In this document: positions 25,459 through 34,562 of the stretch, piece by piece
How positions within the stretch are numbered: position 1 is the stretch's first letter
Layout: each line of letters begins with the position of its first letter
NCBI RefSeq assembly: GCF_025685605.1
Contig: NZ_JAGTUT010000001.1
Location: forward strand, 930,001-994,000
Source of the DNA: Granulicella arctica
GTDB lineage: Bacteria > Acidobacteriota > Terriglobia > Terriglobales > Acidobacteriaceae
Direction of reading: 5' to 3'
DNA: 64,000 bases
Notes under the pieces: model-generated
What the model saw: the letters and a program-made list of their open reading frames with translations, nothing else
What the model was told of the DNA's origin: nothing
Database searches by the model: none
Made by a program: the position numbers and the translations under genes

Positions 25459-28035
25459 CTAGCGCTGCTGATCGAGCCACTGCTTCAGATTCGGCTCCTG
25501 GCTCGCCCGAAGCTGGATGCAGGCGTTGATCCCGTCGATCGACTTCGCCAAGGTCCGATCCGCGCCATCCACCTTGTGTGTCGCGAAGAAGCTTGAGACC
25601 TCATCCCGCTTCTGCACAGTGCAGAAGGCTCCAGCCGCCGACACGATGCGCGCTCCCGAGCTTGCCGTAAGCTGTGCATGAACCTTGTCCCAGTTGCTTT
25701 GAACATAGCTCCAGGCCTGCTCAGATGTCTCCCGCTGGCTGAGTAGAACAGCGATCAGGATCCAACTGCTCTGGTTCCGCACCTGCCCGGAAACAGCATA
25801 GTCAAGCGTGCGCGTCACCAGCGCCGGATCGGTGAACGAGGGCAGCGTTTGCAGCGCATCGGCCTGCAGCACTGGGTCGTGCTCGTCCTTGCTCTGCGCC
25901 AGGAACTTCTCGTAGAGCGCCGCGTCCCCATGCGCCGCCGCAACCGAAATGGCAGCATTGATGTACTGCGGATCGCCCGCCTTGTTGTTGCTGAAGCTCT
26001 TATCCGTTACCGACCGCGCATCCGCCAAAACAGCCGGATCGCCAGCACGCCCTAGAGTGTTGAACAGCACCGCGCGGCGCGTGGAGTTGTCATAGCTGTC
26101 CTCAGCCTTCACCTTGCCCAGCGATGCATAGACCGGGGCAAGCTGCGCACGAATCACCGACGCAAGCCGCGTCCGATCCTCATCACTGGCGATACGCGCA
26201 TTGATGGTCGAAAGCTTCCCGAGCGCATTCTCAAGCACTGCACCATCGCGGTCGTTCTTCACCGCAAGCATCAGCGAAAGATAATCGCCAACCGAACTCT
26301 GCCCGGCACGCATCAGCGCCCACTGGTCGCCCACCAGGCCGATTCGCTCCGGCCCGGAAAGCGACGTCTCTGCCTTCGCGGTGACAGCCGCAAGCTGAGT
26401 CTTCATGTAAGCCGTCCTGAAGTAGCCCGCTGCCGCCGCATTCACGTAGTCCGCACCGCCGCCCACAGGAGCATCAATCGAGGTCTTCTCAGGAGTCAGC
26501 AACTGGCAGGCACTGCCCTTGAAGCAGACCGGAATGGTCCACTGCTGCCCCGTCTTGTTGTCGGGATTCTGCGCCAGAAAGAAGCGGCTCTGCGCGGCGG
26601 GAAAGCTGCTTCCCTGCTTCTCCGAGAGCGTGACCAGCGGGACGCCCGGCTGCACCACGAAGCTCTTCATGATCGCGTCGACCGGCTTGTGACTGGTTGT
26701 CGTCTGCGCGCCCCAGAAATCCTCAGCCGTCGCATTCGCATAGAGATGGGCCTGTAGATAGTTATGGACACCCTGCCGGAAGACCTCTTCGCCAAGGTAG
26801 TTCTCAACCATGCCCAATACCGCACCGGCCTTGCCGTACGCAATGCCGTCGAACATCTCGTTGATCTCGGCAGGCGTATTCGCCGTGGCACGAATCGTTC
26901 GCGTCGTCGCCTGTGAATCGTAGTCCAGCGTTCCCTGCATCTCGAGCGCGCGGTCCTGCAGAACGTTCCACTCCGGGTGCCACTTCTCAAGCGGTTTGTT
27001 TGACATCCACGTCGCAAAGCCTTCGTTCAGCCAGAGATTGTCCCACCACTCCATCGTCACCATGTCGCCAAACCACTGGTGCGCCATCTCGTGCGCGACG
27101 ACACTCGCCACCTCCTTCTTGGAGTTGGTCGAGCCCGTCTTCGAGTCGACCAGCAGGTCGGTCTCGCGGTAGGTGATGCAGCCAAAGTTTTCCATCGCAC
27201 CCGCCTCGAAGTCTGGCAGCGCGATCATATCCAGCTTCGGCATCGGGTACTTGATGCCAAAGTAAGTGTCGTAATAATGCAGAACGAACTCAGACGATTC
27301 GACAGCAAACTTCGTGTACTGCACCTTGTCCGGAGTCGAGCACGCACGGATCGGCACACCATCCGCCTTGCCCGACGTGCACTTGAAGTCGCCCACAAGG
27401 AACGCCACGAGATAGGTCGACATCTTGGGCGTCGTCGCAAACTTCAGCGTGTGCTTGCCCGGTCCCGCCGGGGTGTCAGCAATCTGGTTCGTATTCGAGA
27501 TCACCGTATCGCCAGCGTCAACCGTTAGCGCAATGTCATACGTCGCCTTCAGTGCGGGCTCGTCGAAACTCGGATATGCTCGGCGCGCATCAGTCGATTC
27601 GAACTGCGTCACCGCATAGTTCCGCGCTTTGGTCTTCGAGAGATAGAAGCCGCGCAGCTTGTCGTTCAGGATGCCGGTGTACTGGATCGCCAGCTTAACC
27701 TTGCCTGCCGGAAGCGCCTGAGGAAAGGTAAACGTCGCCTGCTCCTTGTCAGGATCGAGCGAGACCTGCGCCGTCTGTGATCCACTCATCACCGAGCCGA
27801 ACTTGATCTCGATTGCATTCAACGTGATCGTCGTGCTCGGCGCATCGAGCGTCAGATCGATCGTCTCCGTCCCGGCAAAGGTCGCAGCCTGCAAATCCGG
27901 CGTCAGCGATAGGCTATAGTGCTCAGGATGAACGCCATCAGGAAGCCGCTGAGATTCAACTGCAGTGGTGAAGGTGAGAGCAAGGGCGGCAGCAAACAGA
28001 GTACGACTGGCAAGAAGGGTGCTACGAAGGGACAT
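25459..28035 (-). CDS. M1 family aminopeptidase, exported
   Basis: 858 residues from the ATG at 28035 (TGAGGC six bases upstream), which puts a signal peptide first (TLLASRTLFAAALALTFTTAVES). Zinc metallopeptidase that removes N-terminal residues from peptides, here probably in the periplasm or secreted. Visible motifs are the substrate-anchoring GAMENFG near residue 278, the HEMAHQWFGD zinc site near 314, and the third ligand in NLWLNEGFATW. The catalytic domain is followed by the usual Ig-like part and a helical C-terminal ERAP1-like domain. It belongs to the aminopeptidase N group; not PepN of E. coli in the strict sense. Confidence 0.92.
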   Translation of the reverse strand: MSLRSTLLASRTLFAAALALTFTTAVESQRLPDGVHPEHYSLSLTPDLQAATFAGTETIDLTLDAPSTTITLNAIEIKFGSVMSGSQTAQVSLDPDKEQATFTFPQALPAGKVKLAIQYTGILNDKLRGFYLSKTKARNYAVTQFESTDARRAYPSFDEPALKATYDIALTVDAGDTVISNTNQIADTPAGPGKHTLKFATTPKMSTYLVAFLVGDFKCTSGKADGVPIRACSTPDKVQYTKFAVESSEFVLHYYDTYFGIKYPMPKLDMIALPDFEAGAMENFGCITYRETDLLVDSKTGSTNSKKEVASVVAHEMAHQWFGDMVTMEWWDNLWLNEGFATWMSNKPLEKWHPEWNVLQDRALEMQGTLDYDSQATTRTIRATANTPAEINEMFDGIAYGKAGAVLGMVENYLGEEVFRQGVHNYLQAHLYANATAEDFWGAQTTTSHKPVDAIMKSFVVQPGVPLVTLSEKQGSSFPAAQSRFFLAQNPDNKTGQQWTIPVCFKGSACQLLTPEKTSIDAPVGGGADYVNAAAAGYFRTAYMKTQLAAVTAKAETSLSGPERIGLVGDQWALMRAGQSSVGDYLSLMLAVKNDRDGAVLENALGKLSTINARIASDEDRTRLASVIRAQLAPVYASLGKVKAEDSYDNSTRRAVLFNTLGRAGDPAVLADARSVTDKSFSNNKAGDPQYINAAISVAAAHGDAALYEKFLAQSKDEHDPVLQADALQTLPSFTDPALVTRTLDYAVSGQVRNQSSWILIAVLLSQRETSEQAWSYVQSNWDKVHAQLTASSGARIVSAAGAFCTVQKRDEVSSFFATHKVDGADRTLAKSIDGINACIQLRASQEPNLKQWLDQQR

Positions 28036-28107
28036 GCGAAGCCTCAGTTGAATTTTTCGAACTCTTTCCACAATACGAGCTTTGGCGGTTCAGGGTTCCG
28101 TGGCCCC

Positions 28108-28824
28108 TTAAGCTTTGACTCGCCCCACGCACAATCGCGCCGGCCAATACTCGCGAATCACCACCTGCGGCATCGGAAGACTGGCCTCCGCACAAAGCCG
28201 CTGCCAGTCTTCGACCAGGAAGCTGCGGCGAATCGAAACCAGCCCATCGTTCTGCACGAACGGATGAAACGGGATCACCTTTACTAACAGCTCGAAGGCC
28301 TTATACGGAAACGCCATCCGGTGGAGATCGTTCACGAACCATCCCTGCCGCGCAGTCCGCTCCATCCAGCCAAGAAACTGCACGATCTCCGCCTCTGCAA
28401 GATGGTGGGTCAGAAGCGAGCTCAAGACCACATCGATTCCTTCGACCGGCTCATACGAGTAGGCGTCGCCATGCACCCAGCGGATGTTGATTCCTGCCGG
28501 AGTCGCTGCCGTTGCCGCTCGAATCGCATCACCGTTCAAGTCGATCCCAGTCAGTGCAACTGCAATCCCGCGCCGCGCAGCCCACCCGTGAATGCGCCGC
28601 AAGCTGTCGCCATACCCGCAACCCACGTCGACAATCTGCAGCGGCTTCGACCTTCGCGGCAACCTCGAAAGCCATGAGAGCGTAGGCCGATAGGCAAGAG
28701 TCAATCGATTGACTCGCGCGATATCTCGCAGACAGGCACGCAGTTCGTCATAGCTGCATGGCTGATCCATCAACTCCGGCAGGTTAGCCGGGTCGGCACG
28801 CCGCGTTAAATCAATCGCCGGCAA
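28108..28824 (-). CDS. SAM-dependent methyltransferase, class I
   Basis: 238 residues from TTG at 28824. The alternative ATG 18 codons later would remove PELMDQPC, which this family usually keeps, so the TTG is preferred although no Shine-Dalgarno is visible. SAM-binding motifs: VDVGCGYGDSLR (motif I), GIDLNGDAIRAA (motif II) and VLSSLLTHHLAEAE with the Asp-rich acidic loop before it. The substrate is unknown; small-molecule methyltransferases of this shape often sit beside FAD oxidoreductases and polyketide synthases, neither of which is here. Starts six bases after the glucokinase stop. Confidence 0.85.
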   Translation of the reverse strand: MPAIDLTRRADPANLPELMDQPCSYDELRACLRDIARVNRLTLAYRPTLSWLSRLPRRSKPLQIVDVGCGYGDSLRRIHGWAARRGIAVALTGIDLNGDAIRAATAATPAGINIRWVHGDAYSYEPVEGIDVVLSSLLTHHLAEAEIVQFLGWMERTARQGWFVNDLHRMAFPYKAFELLVKVIPFHPFVQNDGLVSIRRSFLVEDWQRLCAEASLPMPQVVIREYWPARLCVGRVKA

Positions 28825-28830
28825 GCGAGG

Positions 28831-29877
28831 CTACGCCGAAACAGCAGACGCGCTACGCTCGGAGTGACCCGAGATCTCGGAGGCACGATCTTCAGCATAG
28901 GCCGCCGCCCCCAGCAATGCGCAGGTATCGTCCAGAATGACCCGTACCGGAATCGCTTGCAGAAGTGCCGAAAGCCGCCCCTTGTCCAGAAAGGCCTGGG
29001 TGAAGGCACCATTCTTCAGCGTCTTGAGAATCTTCGGGGCGATGCCACCGCCCAGGTACATGCCGCCAGTCGCAAGCACCTTCAGCGCGATGTTACCCGT
29101 CTCTGCCCCGTAAGCTGCTGAGAAGAGGCGCATCGTCTCGAAGCAGATCGAGCTCGATCCATCCTCGGCGCAGGTGCCGATCACCGCATTGGGGTCCTCG
29201 GCCTTGAGCCGGTCGCGGAGCCATTGTGGCTCGTCCAGCTTCTCGACATCGCGCAAATAGCCATACACATTCTTGATACCAAGCCCTGAGACGACGCGCT
29301 CAAAGCTCACCCGGCCGTTCAGCGTGCGGCGCAGATGCTGCAGTAGCGCCACCTCGCGATCCGACCGCGCGGCAAAGTCGCAATGCCCACCCTCCGAGGG
29401 AATTGGCCGGTGCCGTTTGCCGTCCCAGATCAGCAGCGCCTCACCGAGACCCGTGCCTGCGGCAATCAATCCGCGATGCCCAACCGCTCCTTCATCGCCC
29501 GCGTGCAGGGTAAAGATCTGGTCAACCGCTAATTCAGGAATCCCATAACCGTTCGCCTCGAGATCGTTGATCAGGAAGATATGCTCGATCCCGAGCGATT
29601 TCTGCAATTCGCGCGAATCGAGCGTCCACGGGAGATTGGTCAGCTTCAAGCGACCGTCGCGTACGGGCCCGGGGCAGCCGAAGCACGCCGCCGCGATCTT
29701 TCCATTGTCGTGCTGTTGTCCGTCATCGCCAGCGAGGAACTTGTTGACGACGTCATCCAGCGACGCAAACTCGTGCGCAGGAAACTTCTGATCACGGATT
29801 GACTTCAGCTTGCCTGCTTCAAAGTTATACAGCGCAAGATGAACCTTGGTACCGCCAACATCACCCGCAAGAATCAT
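28831..29877 (-). CDS. glk: Glucokinase
   Basis: Phosphorylates glucose with ATP to glucose-6-phosphate. 348 residues of the bacterial Glk (ROK-unrelated) group: phosphate motif LAGDVGGTKVHLALY, LTNLPW, FLINDLEANGYG, AAGTGLGEALL, PSEGGHCDFA, and GGMYLGGGIAPK. The last dozen residues (SGHSERSASAVSA) look like translated intergenic repeat rather than protein, suggesting that repeat DNA has extended the reading frame. The ATG directly abuts the pgl stop codon, so the two are probably translationally coupled. It supplies the glucose-6-P for zwf and the oxidative branch. Confidence 0.95.
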   Translation of the reverse strand: MILAGDVGGTKVHLALYNFEAGKLKSIRDQKFPAHEFASLDDVVNKFLAGDDGQQHDNGKIAAACFGCPGPVRDGRLKLTNLPWTLDSRELQKSLGIEHIFLINDLEANGYGIPELAVDQIFTLHAGDEGAVGHRGLIAAGTGLGEALLIWDGKRHRPIPSEGGHCDFAARSDREVALLQHLRRTLNGRVSFERVVSGLGIKNVYGYLRDVEKLDEPQWLRDRLKAEDPNAVIGTCAEDGSSSICFETMRLFSAAYGAETGNIALKVLATGGMYLGGGIAPKILKTLKNGAFTQAFLDKGRLSALLQAIPVRVILDDTCALLGAAAYAEDRASEISGHSERSASAVSA

Positions 29878-30687
29878 CTAGGAAAGCTCCAGTGTTCCCG
29901 TCGCTTCCTCACTTGCATCGGAGGCAACCGGTTCTGGCAGCTTAGCTGCTGCAGCCGAGTCGAGCAAGTACAACAGCTTTCCGCTCGCTGGCCGGATCAG
30001 CTGAGAAGGCGTCGTCTCGGGGTCATACTTACCGAGCAGCACCGTATGTAAAATCTCAGCCTTTGCTACGCCTTCGATCAGGAACGCCACCTGCCGCCCG
30101 TGAATGATCACCGGCCACGTAAGCGTAATGCGCCACGTTTCCTTCTGGACCACGTGGTTCGCCACTACCAGGCGACCCATCTCATTCAGGGCCTCGGTAT
30201 GTGGAAACAGTGAAGCCGTATGACCGTCGTCCCCCATGCCGAGCAGGATCAGGTCAAAGGTCGGCGTCTCCGCTCCCTCCAGCTTGAACGTGTTCCGCAG
30301 TGTCGACTCATACCTTGAGGCAGCGACCTCGGGATCGAGTTCACCCTCCATCCGATGGACACGATCCGCCGCAAGCGGCACCTTTGACAGCATCGCCTCA
30401 CTCGTCATCCGGTAGTTCGAATCTTTGTCATCCGGCGGAACGCATCGCTCGTCCACCCAGTAGAGGTCGAGCGAGTCCCAGGGCACACGCTTCAGAAAAG
30501 GTTGCGCAGGATCGGCAAGCAGGGCAAACATCGCCTTCGGTGTCGAGCCGCCCGAGATGGCGATTCGTGCCTGGCCGCGAGCAGCAACCGCAGCTTCGGC
30601 ATTGCTGGTAAACAGCTCCGCAGCCGCCTGTGCTACGGCGGCTGCAGTCTTTGAGACACGATATGTAACGGTTACAGGTCGCGGCAT
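29878..30687 (-). CDS. pgl: 6-phosphogluconolactonase
   Basis: Hydrolyses 6-phosphogluconolactone, the second oxidative step. 269 residues, DevB/SOL type of the NagB fold: ISGGSTPKAMF near residue 45, LYWVDERCVPPDDKDSNYRM, and GMGDDGHTASLFPHT, all expected. The last 20 residues (ASDASEEATGTLELS) are extra and acidic. GAGGAG lies about 12 bases before the ATG. The stop is immediately followed by the glk start on this strand; zwf ends 27 bases upstream. Confidence 0.95.
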   Translation of the reverse strand: MPRPVTVTYRVSKTAAAVAQAAAELFTSNAEAAVAARGQARIAISGGSTPKAMFALLADPAQPFLKRVPWDSLDLYWVDERCVPPDDKDSNYRMTSEAMLSKVPLAADRVHRMEGELDPEVAASRYESTLRNTFKLEGAETPTFDLILLGMGDDGHTASLFPHTEALNEMGRLVVANHVVQKETWRITLTWPVIIHGRQVAFLIEGVAKAEILHTVLLGKYDPETTPSQLIRPASGKLLYLLDSAAAAKLPEPVASDASEEATGTLELS

Positions 30688-30714
30688 AGTCGAATTACTC
30701 TCCTCACTTGCGAG

Positions 30715-32253
30715 CTACAGCTTGCGCCAGCTACGCCCATCTTTTGCGAGCAGTTCATCCGCTTCCGCAGGACCTTCAGTGCCGGCTGCATAGTTCGGAA
30801 AGCCGGTATTCGTATCCGCAGCCCACGCCTCGAGAATCGGCGTAAAGAGTGCCCACGTAGCCTCAACGCCGTCGCGGTGCGCAAACAGCGTCGCATCGCC
30901 AAGCATCGCATCGAGGAGCAGCCGCTCATAGCCATTGGCCGAACTCTTGCCGAAGGCGTCCGCATAGCTGAAGTGCATCGTGACCGGTCGCACATTCGTC
31001 GTCGGTCCGGGAATCTTTGCACCGAAGCGCAGGCTGATGCCCTCGTCCGGTTGGATGCGCATCGTCAGCACGTTCGGCTCGTTCAATCCGTCGCTATTCG
31101 TGCTCTTGAAGAGGTGCATCGGTGGCTGCTTGAATACCACGGTCACCTCCGTCACACGCTTCGCAAGCCGCTTACCCGCGCGCAGATAGAACGGAACGCC
31201 CGCCCAGCGCCAGTTCTCGATCTCAAGCCGAACCGCAGCAAGGGTCTCCGTGTGCGACTCCGGATTGACGCGCTCCTCTTGCCGATAGCCGATGACGTCC
31301 TTGCCGTCCACCTTGCCCGGACCATACTGTCCACGCGCCGTGTTCTCGACAGGAATTCCCTCGATCGCCTTCCAGACCTTCAGCTTCTCCGTGCGGACAG
31401 CATCCGCCTGGAACGAATCCGGTGGCTCCATCGCGACGAACGACAACACTTCCATCACGTGGTTTTGCAGCACGTCGCGCGCTGCGCCGGCCTTCTCATA
31501 GAACGGTCCGCGGCCTTCGATACCGATCGACTCTGCTGCCGTAATCTCGACGTGATCGATGTAATTGCGATTCCAGATTGGCTCGAAGATGCCGTTGCCA
31601 AATCGGAAGACGAGGATGTTCTGCACCGTCTCCTTGCCGAGATAATGGTCGATCCGGAAGATCTGATCCTCGCTCAGAACCGCGTTCACGGCATCGTTCA
31701 GCTCGACGGCGGACTTGAGATCAGTTCCAAACGGCTTCTCGATGATCACGCGAATCCAGTCGCTCTTGCCTTCTTCCGGCTTCGTCATCCCGTGCGCGCC
31801 AAGGCGATGGGTGATGTCGGCAAAGAACTCAGGCGCAACAGCAAGGTAGAACAGCCGATTGCCCTTGGTATTCATCTTTGTGTCGAGGTCCGCGAGGTAT
31901 GCCTTTAGCTTGTCGAAGCCCTCGTCGTTATCGAACTCGGTCGCAAAATACTTCACGCGATCCATGAACGGTTTGAGCTTCGGGTCATTCTCCTCCACGC
32001 CGCCGCCTTTGATGATGCCGTCCTGCATGTCCGGTCCGAAGGTCGCGCTGAGGTCGCGGCGAGCAACGCCAACAACGGCAAAGTCCTTCGGCAACAGACC
32101 CGACTGATCAAGGTGATACAGCGCTGGCAGCAGCTTGCGCTTCGTCAGATCACCTGACGCGCCAAAGATAACGACAATGCAAGCCTCTGGAATCCGCTCG
32201 CCCTTCTTGGTTGCATCCGCATCGATTGGCGGCGTGACTGTGGTGCTGGACAT
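30715..32253 (-). CDS. zwf: Glucose-6-phosphate dehydrogenase
   Basis: First step of the oxidative pentose phosphate path, making NADPH. 512 residues, normal length. The N-terminal nucleotide-binding motif is GASGDLTKRKLLPALYHL, and the active-site loop RIDHYLGKETVQN carries the catalytic His. Other typical parts are EKPFGTDL and GPLEAWAAD-like sequence near the end. AAGGAG lies six bases before the ATG. The order zwf-pgl-glk is compact; a gnd gene, expected nearby in many relatives, is absent here. Confidence 0.97.
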   Translation of the reverse strand: MSSTTVTPPIDADATKKGERIPEACIVVIFGASGDLTKRKLLPALYHLDQSGLLPKDFAVVGVARRDLSATFGPDMQDGIIKGGGVEENDPKLKPFMDRVKYFATEFDNDEGFDKLKAYLADLDTKMNTKGNRLFYLAVAPEFFADITHRLGAHGMTKPEEGKSDWIRVIIEKPFGTDLKSAVELNDAVNAVLSEDQIFRIDHYLGKETVQNILVFRFGNGIFEPIWNRNYIDHVEITAAESIGIEGRGPFYEKAGAARDVLQNHVMEVLSFVAMEPPDSFQADAVRTEKLKVWKAIEGIPVENTARGQYGPGKVDGKDVIGYRQEERVNPESHTETLAAVRLEIENWRWAGVPFYLRAGKRLAKRVTEVTVVFKQPPMHLFKSTNSDGLNEPNVLTMRIQPDEGISLRFGAKIPGPTTNVRPVTMHFSYADAFGKSSANGYERLLLDAMLGDATLFAHRDGVEATWALFTPILEAWAADTNTGFPNYAAGTEGPAEADELLAKDGRSWRKL

Positions 32254-32301
32254 GATCTGCTCCTTACGCGTTTAAAAACTTGAGGTGAATGGTGTGCGTT
32301 T

Positions 32302-32928
32302 TCACGCGGCCTCGATACCAAGCTGTGCGAGATCGGCAATGAGTTGCCGCGGTGATTGAAAACGAATTGCCTGCATGCCAAGCGAGACTGCAGCATCACA
32401 GTTCTCCTGCTTGTCATCGATAAAGAGCGTCTGTTCCGCTGCCTGGCCCGAGATTTCAATCGCCGCTCGGTAGATATCAACGTGTGGCTTCATCTCATGG
32501 ACATAGCCCGAACAGATAAAGAAATCGAAGTAGGGACGCAGTCTGAAGGCGTCAAGCCGGTGCGCATTTAATTCGCGAGACTCATTGTTGAGCGTTGCCA
32601 GCGAGTACGTCCGCGCGTCATAAAGCTTTCCTAAAATATCGATGCACTCTGGATGCAGCACCTTGCTCTCCGCACAGACCAGCGACCACAGTTCGTCGTA
32701 ACTGAAGTCACGCGACGGTTGGTCAGCGTGAAAAACCGTCTTCGCAAAGAAGTCGTATGCAGTTGAAAGTCCGCGCTCCCAGAAGAAGTTTGCCGCATCA
32801 TGTCGCGACTCGTAGTCTGCCAGATCGACCTGCAACGACGTCAACACTCGGGCACGCTGGTCCCTATCCCACCCATTTGTGAGGACAACGCCGCCAAGAT
32901 CCCAGAAGATCGTCTTAATTGCAGCCAC
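32302..32928 (-). CDS. HAD-like phosphatase, YihX type
   Basis: 208 residues of the HAD subfamily IA. Motif I is FWDLGGVVL (nucleophilic Asp, with Gly in the second-Asp position as in the YihX group), motif II is the Ser/Thr of LATLNNES, motif III Lys lies in HEMKPHVDIY, and motif IV is FIDDKQEN. The closest known relatives dephosphorylate glucose-1-phosphate, which would fit the sugar-phosphate neighbours; this is inference. The start is GTG at 32928, only three bases after the SDR stop, with a GAGGG just upstream. Confidence 0.85.
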   Translation of the reverse strand: MAAIKTIFWDLGGVVLTNGWDRDQRARVLTSLQVDLADYESRHDAANFFWERGLSTAYDFFAKTVFHADQPSRDFSYDELWSLVCAESKVLHPECIDILGKLYDARTYSLATLNNESRELNAHRLDAFRLRPYFDFFICSGYVHEMKPHVDIYRAAIEISGQAAEQTLFIDDKQENCDAAVSLGMQAIRFQSPRQLIADLAQLGIEAA

Positions 32929-32931
32929 GGC

Positions 32932-33783
32932 TTACTCGCCCTCCGGGAAATCAGCACCTAAAGTCACAGACTCCCACGCAGACATCTCTGCTTGAAACGC
33001 CTCCAGCTTGGCGCGAAAACGCTTCAATGCCACTGCACCCAACACGAGATGAACCGGCGGGTTTGGCGAATCTACCACCTGCATCATCGCGTGTACGGCT
33101 CGCAGGGGGTCACCCGCCTGCTTACCAGTATTTTCATCTCGATAGTCCCGCGTCTTACCAGCGGTCACGTCGTAGTCAGAAATTCTCTGCTTCGCAACGA
33201 CCCCGGATCGGCCTAAGAAGTCCGTTCGGAACGGACCCGGCTCGACGATCGTGACATGAATACCCAGTGGTGCCATCTCGACCGCAAGCGCTTCCGACAA
33301 CCCTTCAACTGCAAACTTCGTGGCGTTGTAGAAGCCCCAGCCTGGCAATCCGACCAGTCCGCCAATCGAGGAGAGATTCAGAATGTGTCCCGACTTCCGT
33401 TCGCGCAGATGCGGCAGAACCGCCTGTGTCACTTGCGTAAGTCCGAAGAGGTTCGTCTCGAAGACGGGCTCATACTCCTCGCGCGTCACCTCTTCCACCG
33501 CGCCGGTAATACCGTAGCCAGCATTGTTCACCAGCACGTCGATGTGGCCGAAGTGCGCGATAGCCGCAGCAACGGTTGAAGTAACCTGCGCTGCATTGGT
33601 GACGTCGAGCACCAGCGCTTTTGCCGTTTCAGGGTATTGAGCTTCCAGATCGGCAATCTGCTCGATCTTCCGTGCGGTAGCCACAACCTTGTTGCCAGTT
33701 TTCAGCAACTCTTCCGCCAGGAGGCGGCCAAAGCCAGTTGAGGCTCCAGTGATAAACCAAGTTCGGGTTTGCGTCGAAGTCAT
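32932..33783 (-). CDS. Short-chain dehydrogenase/reductase (classical SDR)
   Basis: 283 residues from the ATG at 33783; a longer frame adds 15 residues with no match to the family. Visible motifs are the cofactor loop TGASTGFG, the NNAGYG motif, and the catalytic Ser/Tyr/Lys in NLSSIGG and YNATK. A basic residue near the loop (Arg after VATA) suggests NADP(H). The substrate is unknown. It sits between rpiB and the HAD phosphatase in the sugar-phosphate series, where many relatives carry an unrelated gene or gnd; whether it acts in the pathway cannot be told. Confidence 0.85.
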   Translation of the reverse strand: MTSTQTRTWFITGASTGFGRLLAEELLKTGNKVVATARKIEQIADLEAQYPETAKALVLDVTNAAQVTSTVAAAIAHFGHIDVLVNNAGYGITGAVEEVTREEYEPVFETNLFGLTQVTQAVLPHLRERKSGHILNLSSIGGLVGLPGWGFYNATKFAVEGLSEALAVEMAPLGIHVTIVEPGPFRTDFLGRSGVVAKQRISDYDVTAGKTRDYRDENTGKQAGDPLRAVHAMMQVVDSPNPPVHLVLGAVALKRFRAKLEAFQAEMSAWESVTLGADFPEGE

Positions 33784-33845
33784 AGTCACCAGATGCTTGG
33801 GAGTGCAGGCACGATGCGCCCGAACCACATTTAAGGTTGGGGTTC

Positions 33846-34328
33846 TTACGAACCGAAGCTCGTTCCGGAGGCGGCAGGCATGTACTGCTTCTCGATCGCC
33901 TTCACCTTGTTCAGCCGTCGCACGAAGCGCTCTTCCTTCGCGATAAACTCTGCCTTCAGATACGTTTCAACACACTCAAACGCCAACGCCGACCCGATGA
34001 TCCGCGCTCCAAGTACAAGCACATTCATCTGGTCGTGCTCAACGCCCTGGTGCGCCGAGTAGGTATCATGGCACATGCTCGCGCGAACACCTGGCATCTT
34101 GTTCGCCGCGATACACACACCCACACCCGAGCCGCAGATCAGGATTCCACGCTCCGCCGTACCCGCCATCAACTCTTTGCCGACGAGCACCGCAAAGTCC
34201 GCATAGTCAGAAGGCTCCGTGTTGTACGCGCCAAGATCATGAACCTCGTGACCCAGCTTGGCGATAAACGTACGAACCTCTTCCTTCAAAGGAAACCCAG
34301 CGTGATCGGCTGCAATGGCAATCTTCAT
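33846..34328 (-). CDS. rpiB: Ribose-5-phosphate isomerase B
   Basis: Interconverts ribose-5-P and ribulose-5-P. 160 residues of the LacA/RpiB fold: KIAIAADHAGFPLKEEV at the start, the catalytic Cys in ILICGSGVGVCIAANK, VRASMCHDTYSA, and NVLVLGARIIG. The length is normal, with a slightly long C-terminus. GAAGGGAAGAG precedes the ATG. It is the non-oxidative arm of the pathway, adjacent to tkt apart from a small acidic gene. Confidence 0.95.
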   Translation of the reverse strand: MKIAIAADHAGFPLKEEVRTFIAKLGHEVHDLGAYNTEPSDYADFAVLVGKELMAGTAERGILICGSGVGVCIAANKMPGVRASMCHDTYSAHQGVEHDQMNVLVLGARIIGSALAFECVETYLKAEFIAKEERFVRRLNKVKAIEKQYMPAASGTSFGS

Positions 34329-34370
34329 CGAACTCTTCCCTTCAGTTCATAACCCTTGCTCGAGACGCTG

Positions 34371-34505
34371 CTACTCGTCCTCAAGCTCCCAATCGTCCTC
34401 AGCTGCAGGAACGCTGTCCTCGTACGTAGGCTGCAGCGAGGTCGACCGCTCCTGCACCGCAGGCTCGACCGGCTTTTTCAACATCTCCCGCTCCGTCGTG
34501 ACCAT
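34371..34505 (-). CDS. 44-residue acidic microprotein
   Basis: A short gene between tkt and rpiB. The ATG at 34505 is preceded by GAGGAGG about five bases away, one of the strongest Shine-Dalgarno sequences in the window, and the frame ends with TAG at 34371. The product is acidic and polar: a basic start (TTEREMLKKP), a Pro/Gln/Thr middle, and an acidic end (AAEDDWELEDE). No signal peptide or membrane segment. It lies 42 bases before rpiB and is preceded by a terminator-like hairpin. Being below usual length cutoffs, it is easily missed. Function unknown. Confidence 0.7.
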   Translation of the reverse strand: MVTTEREMLKKPVEPAVQERSTSLQPTYEDSVPAAEDDWELEDE

Positions 34506-34518
34506 CAACCCTCCTCAC

Positions 34519-34551
34519 AAGTAAGAAGGGGCGAGCCAACTGGCCCGCCCC
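34519..34551 (-). terminator. Partial terminator between tkt and the microprotein gene
   Basis: On the minus strand GGGGCG-GCC pairs with GGC-CGCCCC around AGTT, with one mismatch, followed by TTCTTACTTG. It may end part of the tkt transcripts, lowering or uncoupling expression downstream. Confidence 0.6.
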
Positions 34552-34562
34552 ACGTCACTCGA

